64,000 nt of DNA from Prorocentrum cordatum (GCA_963575745.1 CAUYUJ010014549.1:489501-553500); one strand, 5' to 3'; shown: positions 21,918 to 32,668, counted from the first letter of the stretch. The notes: generated by a model from the sequence alone, not told the origin. Made by a program: numbers and translations.

Positions 21918-23153
21918 TTAAGTCCTGCAAGAGCCTGCGGCAGATCGTGCAGGCGGAGGCGGGACGGCCGCCCCGCTCAGGAAGATGTCGGCCAGCGTCG
22001 CGCCCATCGCCCGCCCGAAGTCCACCGCCTCGGCGGGAAGCTTCGCCATCTCCGCCAAGATCCGCCCGGGCATGGCGTACCGCAAGAACGACTGCGGGCT
22101 CGCCCACCCCCCTCGAGCCTGGATCTCCAGGGCGGTCCGCCGCCGCGCCACGAGGTCGTCGGAGGCCCCGCCGTGCCGCAGCTGATGCGGAGAGGCCAGG
22201 GCGAGGCCGAGCTCCTCCGCGGCCGCGCGCATCTTTTGCCCCAGGTCGCCCGGGGGGTAGCTCCGCAGTCGGTCCTTCAGCGCCCGGCACCGCCTCTTCA
22301 GGGCAAGGAGCGACCGGCCGAGGAAGCGGAAAGTGTCCAGGGGCACTGTCATGTCCCACCTGCCCGTCTTGCTGGGCACCCCCATCTCCTCCGGGAAGAG
22401 CACCAGCGCCACGACGCCGCCGTTGCCGCTGCCCTCCGCGACGCCCTCGACGACCTGCAGCCCGACGAGTGAGTCCGCCTCCCCGGGCCTCATGTAGGTG
22501 CTGAAGCTCAGGATCATCGCCACCACGTGCTCCGCAAGCTGCCATCGCAGGAGCACGCCAGCCAGCGCGGCCACCACCAGCCAAGGGAGGGGCTGGCGCG
22601 AGCGCCGCGGGACGCACTTGCCCCACCCTGCCAGAGCCCGGGAGCAGCGAGGGAGGCTCTCTGTCCCCCACCTGCTCAGGTTCGCCACAAAGAACTTCAC
22701 CGCAGCCAGCAGCTTGGACGCATCGTCCCCGCTGTACCCCCGGAAGTAGAGCAGGTTGAAGTACTCCACGAGCACGGAGTCGAGCTCCGCCGAGCCCTTC
22801 CAGTCCCGGTGGTTCTCGGAGGCCCAAGTCACGAAAGACTGTGCCCGCCTGCGGTAGTCGGCCAGCACGGGCTTCGAGATCGACCTCTGCTCCAGAAAGG
22901 TCAACCCCGGCTCCAGCGCCACCTTCGCCGCCTCCCGGCAACGCGCCGCAGCGGCCGTCCCCGCGGCGGCCCCCAGCGCGATCCCAGCCCCGGGTAGGGC
23001 CAGGGGCCGATCCAGCGCGGCAACAGCCCCCAGCGTCGGCGCGCGGCCTCTCTTCCCCCCCGCCACCGTCGGGGGGGGCCAGGGCCAGCACCACGAGCTG
23101 CAGCAGGCGCAGGCTCCGCGGCCGCCCCTTCCCGCTTCTGCGCGTCGATGCAC
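21918..23153 (-). CDS. Tyrosine recombinase of Ngaro/DIRS-like element
   Basis: 411 residues. A SAM-like N-terminal core-binding part (ISKPVLADYRRRAQSFV) is followed by the catalytic domain: MRPGEAD (Arg I), HQLRHGG at 22186-22172 (H-x-x-R), GGWASPQ (Trp/His position) and LRYAMPG with the likely nucleophilic Tyr at 22080-22078. All catalytic positions are present. The frame overlaps the RT frame by about 250 bp, so the true start may be by frameshift rather than at the ATG at 23153. It should insert the circular DNA copy into the genome. Confidence 0.85.
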   Translation of the reverse strand: MHRRAEAGRGGRGACACCSSWCWPWPPPTVAGGKRGRAPTLGAVAALDRPLALPGAGIALGAAAGTAAAARCREAAKVALEPGLTFLEQRSISKPVLADYRRRAQSFVTWASENHRDWKGSAELDSVLVEYFNLLYFRGYSGDDASKLLAAVKFFVANLSRWGTESLPRCSRALAGWGKCVPRRSRQPLPWLVVAALAGVLLRWQLAEHVVAMILSFSTYMRPGEADSLVGLQVVEGVAEGSGNGGVVALVLFPEEMGVPSKTGRWDMTVPLDTFRFLGRSLLALKRRCRALKDRLRSYPPGDLGQKMRAAAEELGLALASPHQLRHGGASDDLVARRRTALEIQARGGWASPQSFLRYAMPGRILAEMAKLPAEAVDFGRAMGATLADIFLSGAAVPPPPARSAAGSCRT

Positions 23154-25261
23154 AGGTAGCCGCGGGGCGGGCGGTCGGCAGGATTGAGCTCACTTGGGAC
23201 CCACCGCACGTGCAGTTGCAGGCGGCAGGCAAGCGCCAGCGCGCAGAGCTCACGCAGCACGCTGCGGAGCTGCGCCGCCGAACCTCGACCTTTCCCTGCA
23301 GCCGGGGCCAGAGACAGGTTGTTCACCAGACGCACCAGGCGGTGCCCGAAAGCGCCCCGCGACCGCAGCGCGTGCCGCAGCGAGGCAGATAGGGCCAGCC
23401 CCTCCGTGTAGTAGATGTCGTGCTTTTCCCGCCACGGGAAGGACATCGCAATCTTCCAGCTGGGGTCCTGCATGAAGGACGCCGGGACCTCGCCGAACTG
23501 CTTGTCCAGGTCCTTGGCCGCCTCGCTCGGCAGCGCAGCGGGCCGCCGCAGCGTGGTCGCCACCCCCTCGCCATCGAGCGCGCGCGCGCGGGCGGTGATG
23601 GCCTCGTCGAAGTGGCACCGCCAGCGCTCCACTGTCCGCCCCAGCGAGGCTGCGGCGCTGCTGCTGGCCTGCCGGACGCAGACCCCGCCGCCCCACGGCG
23701 AGGCGTCGGAGGCCAAGACCTCCGCGTGCCACGGGGCTGCCAGGTGCGCGGAGAGCAGCGGCAGCAAGTTCCGCAGCGTGCGGAGCTCCCAGCGCACCGA
23801 GGCCCACAGGGGCAGGGCCTCGTCCCGCGCCGCCTGGCAGAAGCGGTAGCTCGCGTCGAAGATGGCGAGCGACGGCCGGCGCAGCAGCATGATCCAGGTG
23901 CAGTGCCCGAGGAGGACCTCCACGATCTCGCCCCGCGCGGACCCCCGAGCCAGCAGCTCGTCGATCGCATAGCGCACTCGCCACAGGCGCTTCGGGGACA
24001 CGCGGACGCAGTGCGACGACCCGCACAGCTCCAGCCCCACGAACGAGCACCTCTTGCTTGCCCGCTGCTGCTCGTGCACTGAGAAGCCGAGGTTGACCAG
24101 CTCCGACTCCACCCTCGCCGCGGCGGCGTCGACCTCCGACTGGCTGGCGCCCAGCACCAAGAAGTTGTCCACGTAGGCGGCGGCGCCCAGGCCGTCCTGC
24201 TTGCCCAGCACCAGCCCCTCGCCCCGATCTCGGACGTGCCGTGACACTGGGGCACCCGCCCGCACCAGGGCGGACACCGTGACCATCTGACACAGGTGCA
24301 TCGCCCAACTCCAACCCATGGGCAAGATGGCGAGCTGAGGGGCGAGCCAGTCGCCACAATCAACCGCTGCGCCGTCCAAAGAGGTGATCCCGACCATGCC
24401 CGCGCGGACCCGCCCGAGCCTGAAGAACGAACAGAGGCCTGCTGGGATCCGCATCGCGTAGACAGAGTTCTCGATGTCCCCGCGGGCGAAGAACAGCGGA
24501 GTAGTGGCCTCACTCTCCAGCCGAGAGAAGGATGCGGCCGACGGCAGCTCGGTAGCAGGCGCCTGCCGAAAGTGCAGGTTGACCAGCCTGGTGTCGAAGA
24601 TGAGCCTCTGGCGGTCCCCCTTCTTGCGAACCGTGAAGGCCCCCAACGTTGGGGCCCTCCCATCCCACTTGCAAAACTGGAGCATGCCACGACGGTGCAG
24701 CTGCTCAAGAAACCGTCCATAAACCTTGGGGTCTCGTAGCCCAGGGTCAGAGTAAGGAGCACGTAGTCCCAGTTCAGCGCGAAGCTGAGCAGCCTCCTCC
24801 GGGCTTCGAAGCACGTTGGCCTCCCAATCCGACAGCCACGCCGCGTCGGCCGGCTGGAGGGCGGACTCGAGAGACACAGGAGCCGTCCCCTCTGCTGGCC
24901 AGGAAACTTTGTCCTCGCTGTAGGATGCCAGATCCGCCCGCTCCATGCCGTACATGGGGCAGGCGCCGCAGAGCTCGCGAAGGCTCCCGCGGGGACACAC
25001 GTCGTCGGGCGGCCCCGGGAATCTGGTGCACTGCTCCCGGATGTGCTCGAGCGCCATGTGCTGCAAAACTGAGGCGCGACGGGGCCGACTGCCACTGCGT
25101 CCTGCCAACTCGTTGAGCGATCCGATGCCGAGGTTAGCCCACTGCAGTGAATGCACCAGTCTATCCCGGCGACGCCCCACAGCACGGCAAGCCGGTTGTC
25201 GGGCAGGCAGATCGCGAAAAAGAGGAAGAGGGAACACATCTCGCTGACGACTGGGGCCCAT
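22901..25261 (-). CDS. Reverse transcriptase/RNase H of Ngaro/DIRS-like element
   Basis: 786 residues, uninterrupted. RT motifs in order: RLIFDTRLVNLHF, FARGDIENSVY (motif A Asp), LPMGWSWAMHL (motif B) and YVDN at 24176-24165, where the second catalytic Asp of YxDD is Asn. RNase H follows with VLASDAS, YYTEGLAL, RLVNNLSLA (Asn where an Asp is expected) and the end motif WVPSELNPADRPPRG. The last 80 residues, past about 23150, are arginine-rich shadow of the recombinase frame. ATG at 25261 is the first after the gag-like stop. The two Asn changes may mean a dead enzyme or a subfamily with altered metal ligands. Confidence 0.85.
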   Translation of the reverse strand: MGPSRQRDVFPLPLFRDLPARQPACRAVGRRRDRLVHSLQWANLGIGSLNELAGRSGSRPRRASVLQHMALEHIREQCTRFPGPPDDVCPRGSLRELCGACPMYGMERADLASYSEDKVSWPAEGTAPVSLESALQPADAAWLSDWEANVLRSPEEAAQLRAELGLRAPYSDPGLRDPKVYGRFLEQLHRRGMLQFCKWDGRAPTLGAFTVRKKGDRQRLIFDTRLVNLHFRQAPATELPSAASFSRLESEATTPLFFARGDIENSVYAMRIPAGLCSFFRLGRVRAGMVGITSLDGAAVDCGDWLAPQLAILPMGWSWAMHLCQMVTVSALVRAGAPVSRHVRDRGEGLVLGKQDGLGAAAYVDNFLVLGASQSEVDAAAARVESELVNLGFSVHEQQRASKRCSFVGLELCGSSHCVRVSPKRLWRVRYAIDELLARGSARGEIVEVLLGHCTWIMLLRRPSLAIFDASYRFCQAARDEALPLWASVRWELRTLRNLLPLLSAHLAAPWHAEVLASDASPWGGGVCVRQASSSAAASLGRTVERWRCHFDEAITARARALDGEGVATTLRRPAALPSEAAKDLDKQFGEVPASFMQDPSWKIAMSFPWREKHDIYYTEGLALSASLRHALRSRGAFGHRLVRLVNNLSLAPAAGKGRGSAAQLRSVLRELCALALACRLQLHVRWVPSELNPADRPPRGYLCIDAQKREGAAAEPAPAAARGAGPGPPRRWRGGREAARRRWGLLPRWIGPWPYPGLGSRWGPPRGRPLRRVAGRRRRWRWSRG

Positions 25262-25354
25262 GGGACCACCAGAGCGCGATGCTCAAGCCTGGAGGAGCCA
25301 GTGAGGGTCGGCCGAGCTCCCTCACCAGCGGGGCGAGAGGTCGCCCCGTTCTCG

Positions 25355-26673
25355 TCACGTCTTCCCCTTCTTGCCGCCGCCGCCGCCGGGGCCACCGCCC
25401 CCGCTGCCGGCTCCGCCCCCGCCGCTGGGTGCGGCAAGCTGCCGCTCCTCACGCGCCTTGCGGCGCTCCTTCGCGATGCTGCTCTCGGCCTGCAGGCGCT
25501 CCGCCACCCACTTGGTGAGCTCCGGGCTGACCATGATGCCGCGCGTCGAGCCCATGTCGGTGAAGAAGTGCCCCTCGTCTTGCTGGAGCCCGCCTCCGCC
25601 CCGCTGCGACAAAATCTTGTCCTTGTACTTTTCCTCGCACAGCTGGAGTTGGCGGGCGACCAGCTCTCCGCACGCCAGGTTGGCGCCGTCCAGCTGGTCG
25701 TAGGTGCACATGGTCTGCGTGAGCTTGCTGAACTCCGCATGCAGGTGCACGACTGGGTCGTCGGGCCCGAGGGAGGCCCCCAGCGACGCCTTCCAAGCCA
25801 CGTGGTGGCCTATGGGGGCACCCCCATGCTCCATCTGGTACTCCGCCACCCACTGGAAAGTGCGAGGCCCTGGGACGGGCCAGTCAGGAAAGCTAGTGGA
25901 TCGGTTGCTCTGAACGGCTTCACGAAACTCTCGGTACCGCAACCCCTGACGATCATATCGTACAGCCAGTGTCCGCAGATCGTCTCCACCTCGCTCGCCC
26001 CCAACTGCGGCCCCAGCGCCATCGCCTTCGGCAGCCCCTGGGGCCCCCCCCCCAGCGCGGCGGCGAGACCCGCCAAGCCGCCCGCGGCGGGGGCGGGCGC
26101 CGCTGCCGCCGGGGCGCCATCACCCGCTGCGACCAAGGCGCCGCCTGGGGCCACGGCCGCGCCGCCGCCGGCGACGGCTCCCGCGCCAAGGGCGCCCGCG
26201 GCGCCGGCCCCGGCGGGGCCGGGCAGGGCAAGGGGCGCTGCGCCGGCGGCGGCCCCGCCTCCGCCAAGGGCGGCGGGCAGGCCAGCGGCCACGCCGGTTC
26301 CCAGCAGCCCCGCAGCAGCCCCGCCGCCCGCGCCGCCGCCTCCCGCACCGCCGCCCTCGAAGCAGGCCATGGCCACCTGCGCCTCCTGGAGGACCCCGAC
26401 CATCTGCGGCGCGGTCGGGAGGTGGGCAAAGTCGTAGTGGCCCCGCCCACCTGGCGCTGCCACCGCCAGGGCTCCAACACCACGAGGCTGCTTGAGGCAG
26501 TACCCGCGCAGGTCGGTGTTCGCTGGCGTGTACTCCTCAACATACACGTCCATGTCGGGGGTGAGCACAGAGAAGGCTCCGGGGGTGCGAGACGAGCCCA
26601 CCAGAAGAAGCCGAGCATGAAGAAGGGGAGGATCCACATCGTACTCCACCCAGATCTCGTCCCCGACATTCAT
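25355..26673 (-). CDS. Gag-like ORF, split by a frame change near 25945
   Basis: The N-terminal half (frame 26673-25810) begins MNVGDEIWVEYDV and has an ordered start, then a long Ala/Gly/Pro linker of about 110 residues, then VETICGHWLYDMIVRG. The C-terminal half is in frame 25942-25355 (SFPDWPVPGPRT, TYDQLDGANLACGEL, a charged helix and a GGGG-KKGK tail). Joining them needs one frame change around 25945. Position before the RT and the charged helical content suggest the nucleocapsid/gag-like protein of a DIRS-like element. Neither half has a zinc knuckle. Confidence 0.6.
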
Positions 26674-27161
26674 CGAAACTGGCCGCCTCCCCTCGGCACC
26701 CGCGGGTCAGGCGAACCCGGGGCCGCCAAGCCTGGCCTCGACGGCGGCAGGGCCGTCGCACGGATCGCACAGGAGCAGGCCCGGCGGGCCCAGCCCAGGA
26801 GGCCGCGGAAGAACTCGAGGGCGAGGAGCACGGCGGCCCCCACCACGAGCTCAAGGGCCGCGCGCCACCAGCCTGGCGACGCCGAAGCCCCGGCCCCGCA
26901 ATCGCAGCGGCACTCGGGGCAGGGGCTCGGGCACACAGGCGCCCGCGAAGCCAGGCAGTCGCCCAGCGCCTCCTGCAGCGTGCCGAGCACCTGCTGGAGG
27001 TCCCGCGACGCCGCGGCGCCGCTGTCCACCCCCGCAGCCGCGGGGCTGGTCACAGGCGCCTCCTCCGGCACCAGGGGGGCGGGCTGCGCCGCGAAATGAC
27101 CCAGGAACGCCCCGGCGAAGTGCGCGATGCCCAGCCCGGCCAGCGCGCGGGGGCTCAGCAT
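26670..27161 (-). CDS. Small ORF with hydrophobic segment, first ORF of Ngaro-like element
   Basis: 163 residues from the first ATG after A1 (the frame is open further up to a TTG inside A1). An alanine-rich N-terminal helix, a cysteine cluster (CPSPCPECRCDC) and a hydrophobic helix near ALELVVGAAVLLALEFF are visible. I do not recognise a family. Its TGA overlaps the ATG of the gag-like ORF (ATGA at 26673-26670), which suggests coupled translation. Possible structural or membrane-associated role is inference only. Confidence 0.55.
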   Translation of the reverse strand: MLSPRALAGLGIAHFAGAFLGHFAAQPAPLVPEEAPVTSPAAAGVDSGAAASRDLQQVLGTLQEALGDCLASRAPVCPSPCPECRCDCGAGASASPGWWRAALELVVGAAVLLALEFFRGLLGWARRACSCAIRATALPPSRPGLAAPGSPDPRVPRGGGQFR

Positions 27162-27172
27162 CTGGAGACCTC

Positions 27173-27598
<426 letters not shown>

Positions 27599-27729
27599 TC
27601 TCCTCCTCCTCATTTTTTTCCGGCTCCCTGCGAGAGGCCTGCGACGGCGCCGCCAGTGCAGGCGGTCGATGGCACCTCCTGGGTGGCGTTTAGAGCCAGC
27701 AGTGCAAGCCCCAGGCACGGGGCGAGGTG

Positions 27730-28680
27730 CTGCAGGGGGGGGGGATGGGCAAGGCGCAAAGAGGAACCATAACCAAAAGGAGGAGGGGAGGAGGAGAAGC
27801 ATTGTAGGGGAAGGAAATCGAAGACGAGAAGCTAAGCGAGAGGGCCCAGGGCGGAAAGGTGGGGAAGGAGCAGAGGGAAGAGGAACATATGAGGATGACG
27901 GGTTGGGGAGAACCGGGGGGGGGGATCGATTGGGAGTGGACTGGGAAGGGGCAGGACGAGGAGGAGCAAGATGAGGGAGGAGGAGGAGGAAGAGGAAGAG
28001 GAGGAGGAAAAGGAAAAGGAGGAGGAGAAGGAGGAGGGGGAGCAGCAGCAGCTGCAGGAGGGAGGAGGAGGATAAGGAGGAGTATGGAAAGAGCGGTGAG
28101 GCAGGAGGAGGAGGAGGAGGAAGTTGGGCAATGAGTGGGGGGAGAGTAAGGGAAGGAGAAGGAGGAGGGTGAGGAATTAATGAGAGGAATGGATGGAGGA
28201 TTGATTGATGTCGGAGTATGGGAATGTGGGTGATGAGAGCGACGAACAATACAGAAGTAGGCGGAGAGATCCGGGGGGGGGGCGAGTAGGAGAAGACAGA
28301 GGGGCATGATAATAAGGGGATAGAGCTGAGAGGAGGAGGAGGAGGAGAAGGAGGAGGACGAAGACGAAGGGATGGAGGAGGGGTAGGGGGAGAAGGATGT
28401 ATGAGAAAGTGGTCGGTGGGGGGAGGAGTAGAAGGAGGATCGTGCAGAAGAGGAGGAGCAGGGCCGATGGATGGGGGATCAGCGAGGAAAGGGTAGGGGA
28501 GACGAGGAAGAGGGAACAAAGAGATAGGGTGAATAAGATTATAATTATCAGCGGAAGGAGGGAAGCAGGAATGGGACGACGAGGATCGTGAGGAGGGCGA
28601 GCATGAGGGAAGGGAGGGACAGGAGGAGGACGACGAGGAAAGATGAGGATGATGGCATCAGTAGCAGCCATATGGATAGG
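27730..28680. repeat. Purine-rich (GGA/GAAG) tract of about 950 bp
   Basis: The + strand is almost entirely A and G with scattered T; few pyrimidine interruptions. Such mirror-like homopurine DNA can form triplexes. The 384-residue proline/serine/leucine-rich frame on the - strand is a composition artefact. Confidence 0.85.
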
Positions 28681-28699
28681 ACGGGGGAGGAATGGTGCG

Positions 28700-29481
28700 C
28701 TAGCCGCGCGGCTGGAATCGCGAGGCGGTCGGCTGAAGCACGAAATGTTCGGCGAGCTTGCTCACCGCCCGCTCCCCCGCCGGCTCGGGGCCGTCACTCC
28801 CGACAAGGGCCTTGTCGGGGTGACACGTCACCGACGCTTGCGGAAGGTGGCCTCGATGACAAGCCGAAGCGCGCCCGCGGCCGCGCCCAGGAGGTCGGCC
28901 GCGGTCTGCAGCCGCGCGGCGCTCGCAAAGCGGCGCCGTGTAGAGGTGCCCCGAAGGCGCCGGGGTCGAGCCCTGAGGGCTCGGAAGCTCGTCCGCAGAG
29001 GGCGGGGGCGGACCGGCGCCCGGACCCGAAGGTCGAGGTGGCCCCGACGAGGGCGCGGGAGACGCTTCAGGGTCGGAACCGTCGCCGGCAGGGCAGCGCT
29101 GACCGAACGACATGTTGTGCGGCCCCCGCGAAAGCGCGGCGGCGGCCGAAACCGCGGGGCCGCGAGGGGGGGCCCCAGGAGCTGAGGATGGGCCCGGCTC
29201 CGCGGGGCCCTCGGCAGGGGCGGCCATCCCGCGCCCCAAAGGGGGGGGGGCCACGGGCCCAGGGGAGCCCAGCCCCCAGGCATGTGAGCCAAACGCAACG
29301 CGACGAGGCGACCCCACAAACAAGTGGGGTAAGGCGCGCGGGAATCCGCAAGGGCCACACAATCAAACCTGGAGAAACCGCCGAACTCCGTTTCAGTCAG
29401 CCACGCGGGGGGGACCCGAGAGGGTGGCCGCACCGCGCGGTTACGAGTTGGGTCGTCAGCCTGGCGCGCATCACCTGGCAC
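28700..29481 (-). pseudogene. Possible J-domain (DnaJ-like) relic after a Pro/Ala-rich region
   Basis: In frame 29481-28828 the C-terminus reads LLGAAAGALRLVIEATFRKR and stops; one base out of frame, at 28822-28811, comes CHPDKALVGSDG followed by SKLAEHF. Joined by a one-base change, helix II plus the HPD motif match the J-domain pattern (A-x-F-R-K...HPDK). J-domains stimulate Hsp70 ATPase. The upstream 200 residues are low-complexity Pro/Ala/Arg. I cannot tell a decayed host gene from a sequencing indel, and the match is short. Confidence 0.3.
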
Positions 29482-29489
29482 GTACAGGC

Positions 29490-30340
29490 CTCCCAGATAG
29501 AGGCATCCCCCGATGATGTAGGGTAACGTCGTGCTGAGAACGTGGGAGAGCCCAGGAGAGCCTCAGGCTAGAGTGACCTTTGGTGCGCGGTTTCAGGTGC
29601 ACCCGTGGGGGCCCAACGCAATCGCGCAACCCAGCGTTACCGCGCCGCATCAACGATCGGCGGGGCGCCAGTCGAAGTTTTTGTTGCGCCAGCAGGCAAA
29701 CGCAGAATTCCGCCGATTGAATTCGAGCGCCCCGAATGGCACTTCGAAGGCGCTGCGAAAGCAGACGCTGCCGGGGGCCACCACGATGAGATCTGGCACT
29801 GTCGGGGCGCGTCGCGATGACGTCTGACCAGACCCGGCGTCGTGGTCAAAACCGGCCCCATCCGACAGCCTGGGAAATGGTGGAATATGTTTGGGGTAAC
29901 TCTTATCATCGGAAAGATTCCAAATGGTTTGAAACAAATCAAAACATATTCAGAGATGTTCAAATATATTCAAGCCAGACGATTTGGGATTTGGGGTTGA
30001 ATTCGGAACTAGTCCTGAGCCAGAAAACGCGCCGTCTGGTCGACGTGCCCCGCCTCGGGTAACCAATGCAAGCTGCAGGGTGCGACGCGCGTGCGTTGCT
30101 GTTGATTGCAAGGGGCGAGCCCAAACCTGGCGCGCTCAGAATCGAGCATAATCGCGCGATGCGAGCGCCGACGCGAGGCCAAGCTCTTTCCGCGAGAAAA
30201 ATCATCGGACCGTCTTTAGGCCAATTCCCAAGGTCACTCCGGCGAAGGGTCACTCTTACAAGTGTTGGAGTCCCCGCCCGTGAGCAATGGCGCACCGGAC
30301 AACTCTGGAGTCCAACTCAGTGATCCAGCGCAGAACAACA
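29490..30340. other. Unassigned sequence with an AT-rich island
   Basis: No recognisable coding domain. Positions about 29875-30010 are markedly AT-richer than the rest of the window, with near-repeats of GGAATATGTTTG and AAACATATTCAG type. Confidence 0.45.
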
Positions 30341-30368
30341 AGTGGGTCCAGAGAGGGGGGGGCCCATG

Positions 30369-30740
30369 TCAGTCAGCGCGCAGCTTGGCGAGCTCAGGCC
30401 CTGGGCAAGCCCCGCGGCTCAGTGCGGCAATCAGTCGGCGATCGCGCAGCGCGGCGAGCCAACCGCCGCGCTCGGACCTGCGCCACAACTCCGCCAGGAG
30501 GGGCGGGCTGACAGGCGCGCGGGCGACGCCGCCCCGCGCGAGGGGGGCGCCCGCGCCGAAAACCTCGGGGGCACAGCCCGCGCGAAGGTCGGTCGTGGCC
30601 AAGAGCTCGTCACGCACGGAGATGGGCAGCCAATGCTCCGCGTCGGTTCCTATCTCGCGAGTAGATAGGAAAGGGTTGGCGTGGGTGAACACCAGAGGAA
30701 GAGGCCGGCGATGCAGGAACGCCTGCGCCCAATGCCCCAC
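30369..30740 (-). pseudogene. RNase H N-terminal fragment without first Asp
   Basis: 123 residues in one frame (STREIG...LPISVRDELLATTDLRAG then EVFGAGAPLARGGVARAP and ELWRRSERGGW). The layout is that of a retroelement RNase H start, where x-TDAS-x5-GGV is expected, but the catalytic Asp position reads GAGAP. The rest of the domain is not found. Likely dead. Confidence 0.4.
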
Positions 30741-31149
30741 CAGCGACGTCAGCGCGGCGCGCGTCGAGGCGCGCTTGGGTTAGCGCGGGCCTGCGCCAAG
30801 CCACCGCCCGAGCGAGCGGGGCGCAGGCAATGCCGATCCCACCCCCCGCCTCCGCGCCAACGACGACCCTGCGGGCCGCGCCGCCGGCCCGCTTTCAAGG
30901 GTGCTGGATGGGGCCCGCACTGGGGCGCCCGCGGTCACAGGTGGCGAAGACCACCTGATCGACCCGGGACGGGCCATCAGGCCGCGGGGCATCGCCTGTC
31001 CAGGAGAGTTCGCGGAAGCCCGCGCGGTCGTCGATATTCTGCATCTCGACGCCGTGCGGAAAACGAGGCGCGATGCAATATTTGCTGCTCAGGGCGGAGA
31101 ACCCCGAAACTGCGCATCGCACCCTCGTGAGCGGAATTGGCGAGTTCGA

Positions 31150-31460
31150 CCCCCCATGTTGACGCCCAGCGCGAGCGCGTTCAGGCACGGGGGCACATCG
31201 AGCCCTATCAGCTCGGGTCTCCATGTCTGGAAAGACTTGGAGCGGCCCGCAGGGAGCCGCACTCGCAACGCATTCCGCTTGGCCCGCATCGGTGGCACCT
31301 TAAAGGTATAATAGAACTCGCGCAAATCATCGCATGACACATCCAGCCGCCCGCCAGGAGCCAGGCTCACGCGGCAACGCAAGAAGCCCTGGCTAAGGCG
31401 TTGAGTGCTGAAGGGAAAACGCTCTGACAGCGGCTGTTCACAACCGTGGGATTGAAGATC
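31150..31460 (-). pseudogene. RT palm fragment
   Basis: Within frame 31766-31089, CRVSLAPGGRLDVSCDDLRE is followed by FYYTFKVPPMRAKRNAL and, further on, FQTWRPEL and VPPCLNALALG. CDDLREFYY fits RT motif A and CLNALALG fits the start of motif B in dinoflagellate retroelement RTs. The catalytic xxDD box is not found downstream. The N-terminal part of this frame is microsatellite-coded (poly-Glu, poly-Pro) and not genuine. Confidence 0.5.
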
Positions 31461-31602
31461 TGGCGATCGAAATCGTCGCCCTCGGGGACCATGGGCCCCC
31501 TGCATGCCTGGTCCCAGGCGGGGTTCGAAAAGGGAGTCAGGTAGAGTGCGTTTCTTTATGTTCGGCGCGCGTTTCTTCATGTTCGGCGACGACGGGCGAC
31601 AT

Positions 31603-31630
31603 GGGGGGGGGGGGGGGGGGGGGGGGGGGG
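31603..31630. repeat. Poly-G run, 28 bases
   Basis: Uninterrupted G28, followed within 20 bp by a TCC microsatellite (about 31645-31700). Confidence 0.95.
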
Positions 31631-31991
31631 TATGAAGTGGCGCCCCCCCCGCCTCCTCCTCCTCCTCCTCCTCCTCCTCCTCCTCCTCCTCCTCCTCCTT
31701 GTCCACCTTCTTGCCCCCTGTCGTGCGGCTTGGCGTTGCAACGCGCGTGCGCATCTCAGCGTGCACCGCAGAATGGTCGATTGAATCGGTCCACTTGGTT
31801 CTCGGACGGCCAGTTTAGCCGGGGCCTCCCGGGCGCGAATGGGAGTTAGGGTGATGCGGGCGGACTCGGGGGGACTCGTAGATCCCAGCGGCGCTCCTGT
31901 GTCCATGAGGATGTGTTTTCCATTGTTTTCTCGGGAATCCACGCGCGCTCCATTTTGTCACAAGGATCCCTCGTGACATTCTATACACAAC

Positions 31992-32285
31992 AATGGTGCT
32001 GCGTTGCGCGCGGCTGATGTGGTGCACGCAGGCGCCGCGGCGTACACAGGCACTGCAATGCACGCAGGCATTGTGGTGTACACTGGTGCTGTGTTGCGCG
32101 CGGCTGATGTGGAGTGCGGAGGCGCTGCGGTGTACGCAGGAGCTGCTGTGCCCGCAGGCACGGCGGCACAAACTGACGCTGTGTTGCACGCGGCTGCTGT
32201 GGTGTACATCGGCGGTGTGGCGTACACAGGCGCTGCGGTGCACGCGGGCGCTGTGATGTACACAGGCGTTGTGGTGCAGATCGCC
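31992..32285. repeat. 18-bp minisatellite, about 16 units
   Basis: Units such as GTGGCGTACACAGGCGCT and GCGGTGCACGCGGGCGCT repeat in 18-bp steps. Because 18 is a multiple of three, several frames on both strands are open and give six-residue repeats (AVYTGA on +). No start context or flanking domain supports a protein. Confidence 0.85.
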
Positions 32286-32454
32286 ACCTACATGTTCGTG
32301 CTACCCGTCCTCCGTCATTCCTAAGCATTCCCAGACGCCGCCGGCGCGAAACGTGACGTCATCGACCTCCTCCCCCCCAGATGATTGCCGCCATCGGTCC
32401 GGACTAAAAAACAAGCTCCAGCCGCGTCCGCGCGCGCGACGACGATGAGCGACG

Positions 32455-32481
32455 AGCGACGAACCACGAGCGACGACGACG

Positions 32482-32522
<41 letters not shown>

Positions 32523-32525
32523 CTG
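32455..32525. repeat. GAC microsatellite
   Basis: GACGACGACGAC run with a few point changes. Confidence 0.9.
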
Positions 32526-32607
32526 CGGACCAGACACCTATGCGGATTCCTACGTGGACACCTACGCGGATTCCCAATGCGCACGGCGGCAGTGCCCGGA
32601 GCGCACT

Positions 32608-32631
32608 GGGGGGGGGGGGGGCGTTGCGTCA

Positions 32632-32668
<37 letters not shown>
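32608..32668. repeat. Two poly-G runs (G14 and G34)
   Basis: G14 at 32608-32621 and G34 at 32635-32668 with 13 bp between them. Confidence 0.95.

Noticed and set aside
21524-24739. Long + strand open frames opposite the Ngaro-like element
   Set aside because: High-GC shadows of the - strand RT, recombinase and methyltransferase, without motifs of their own.
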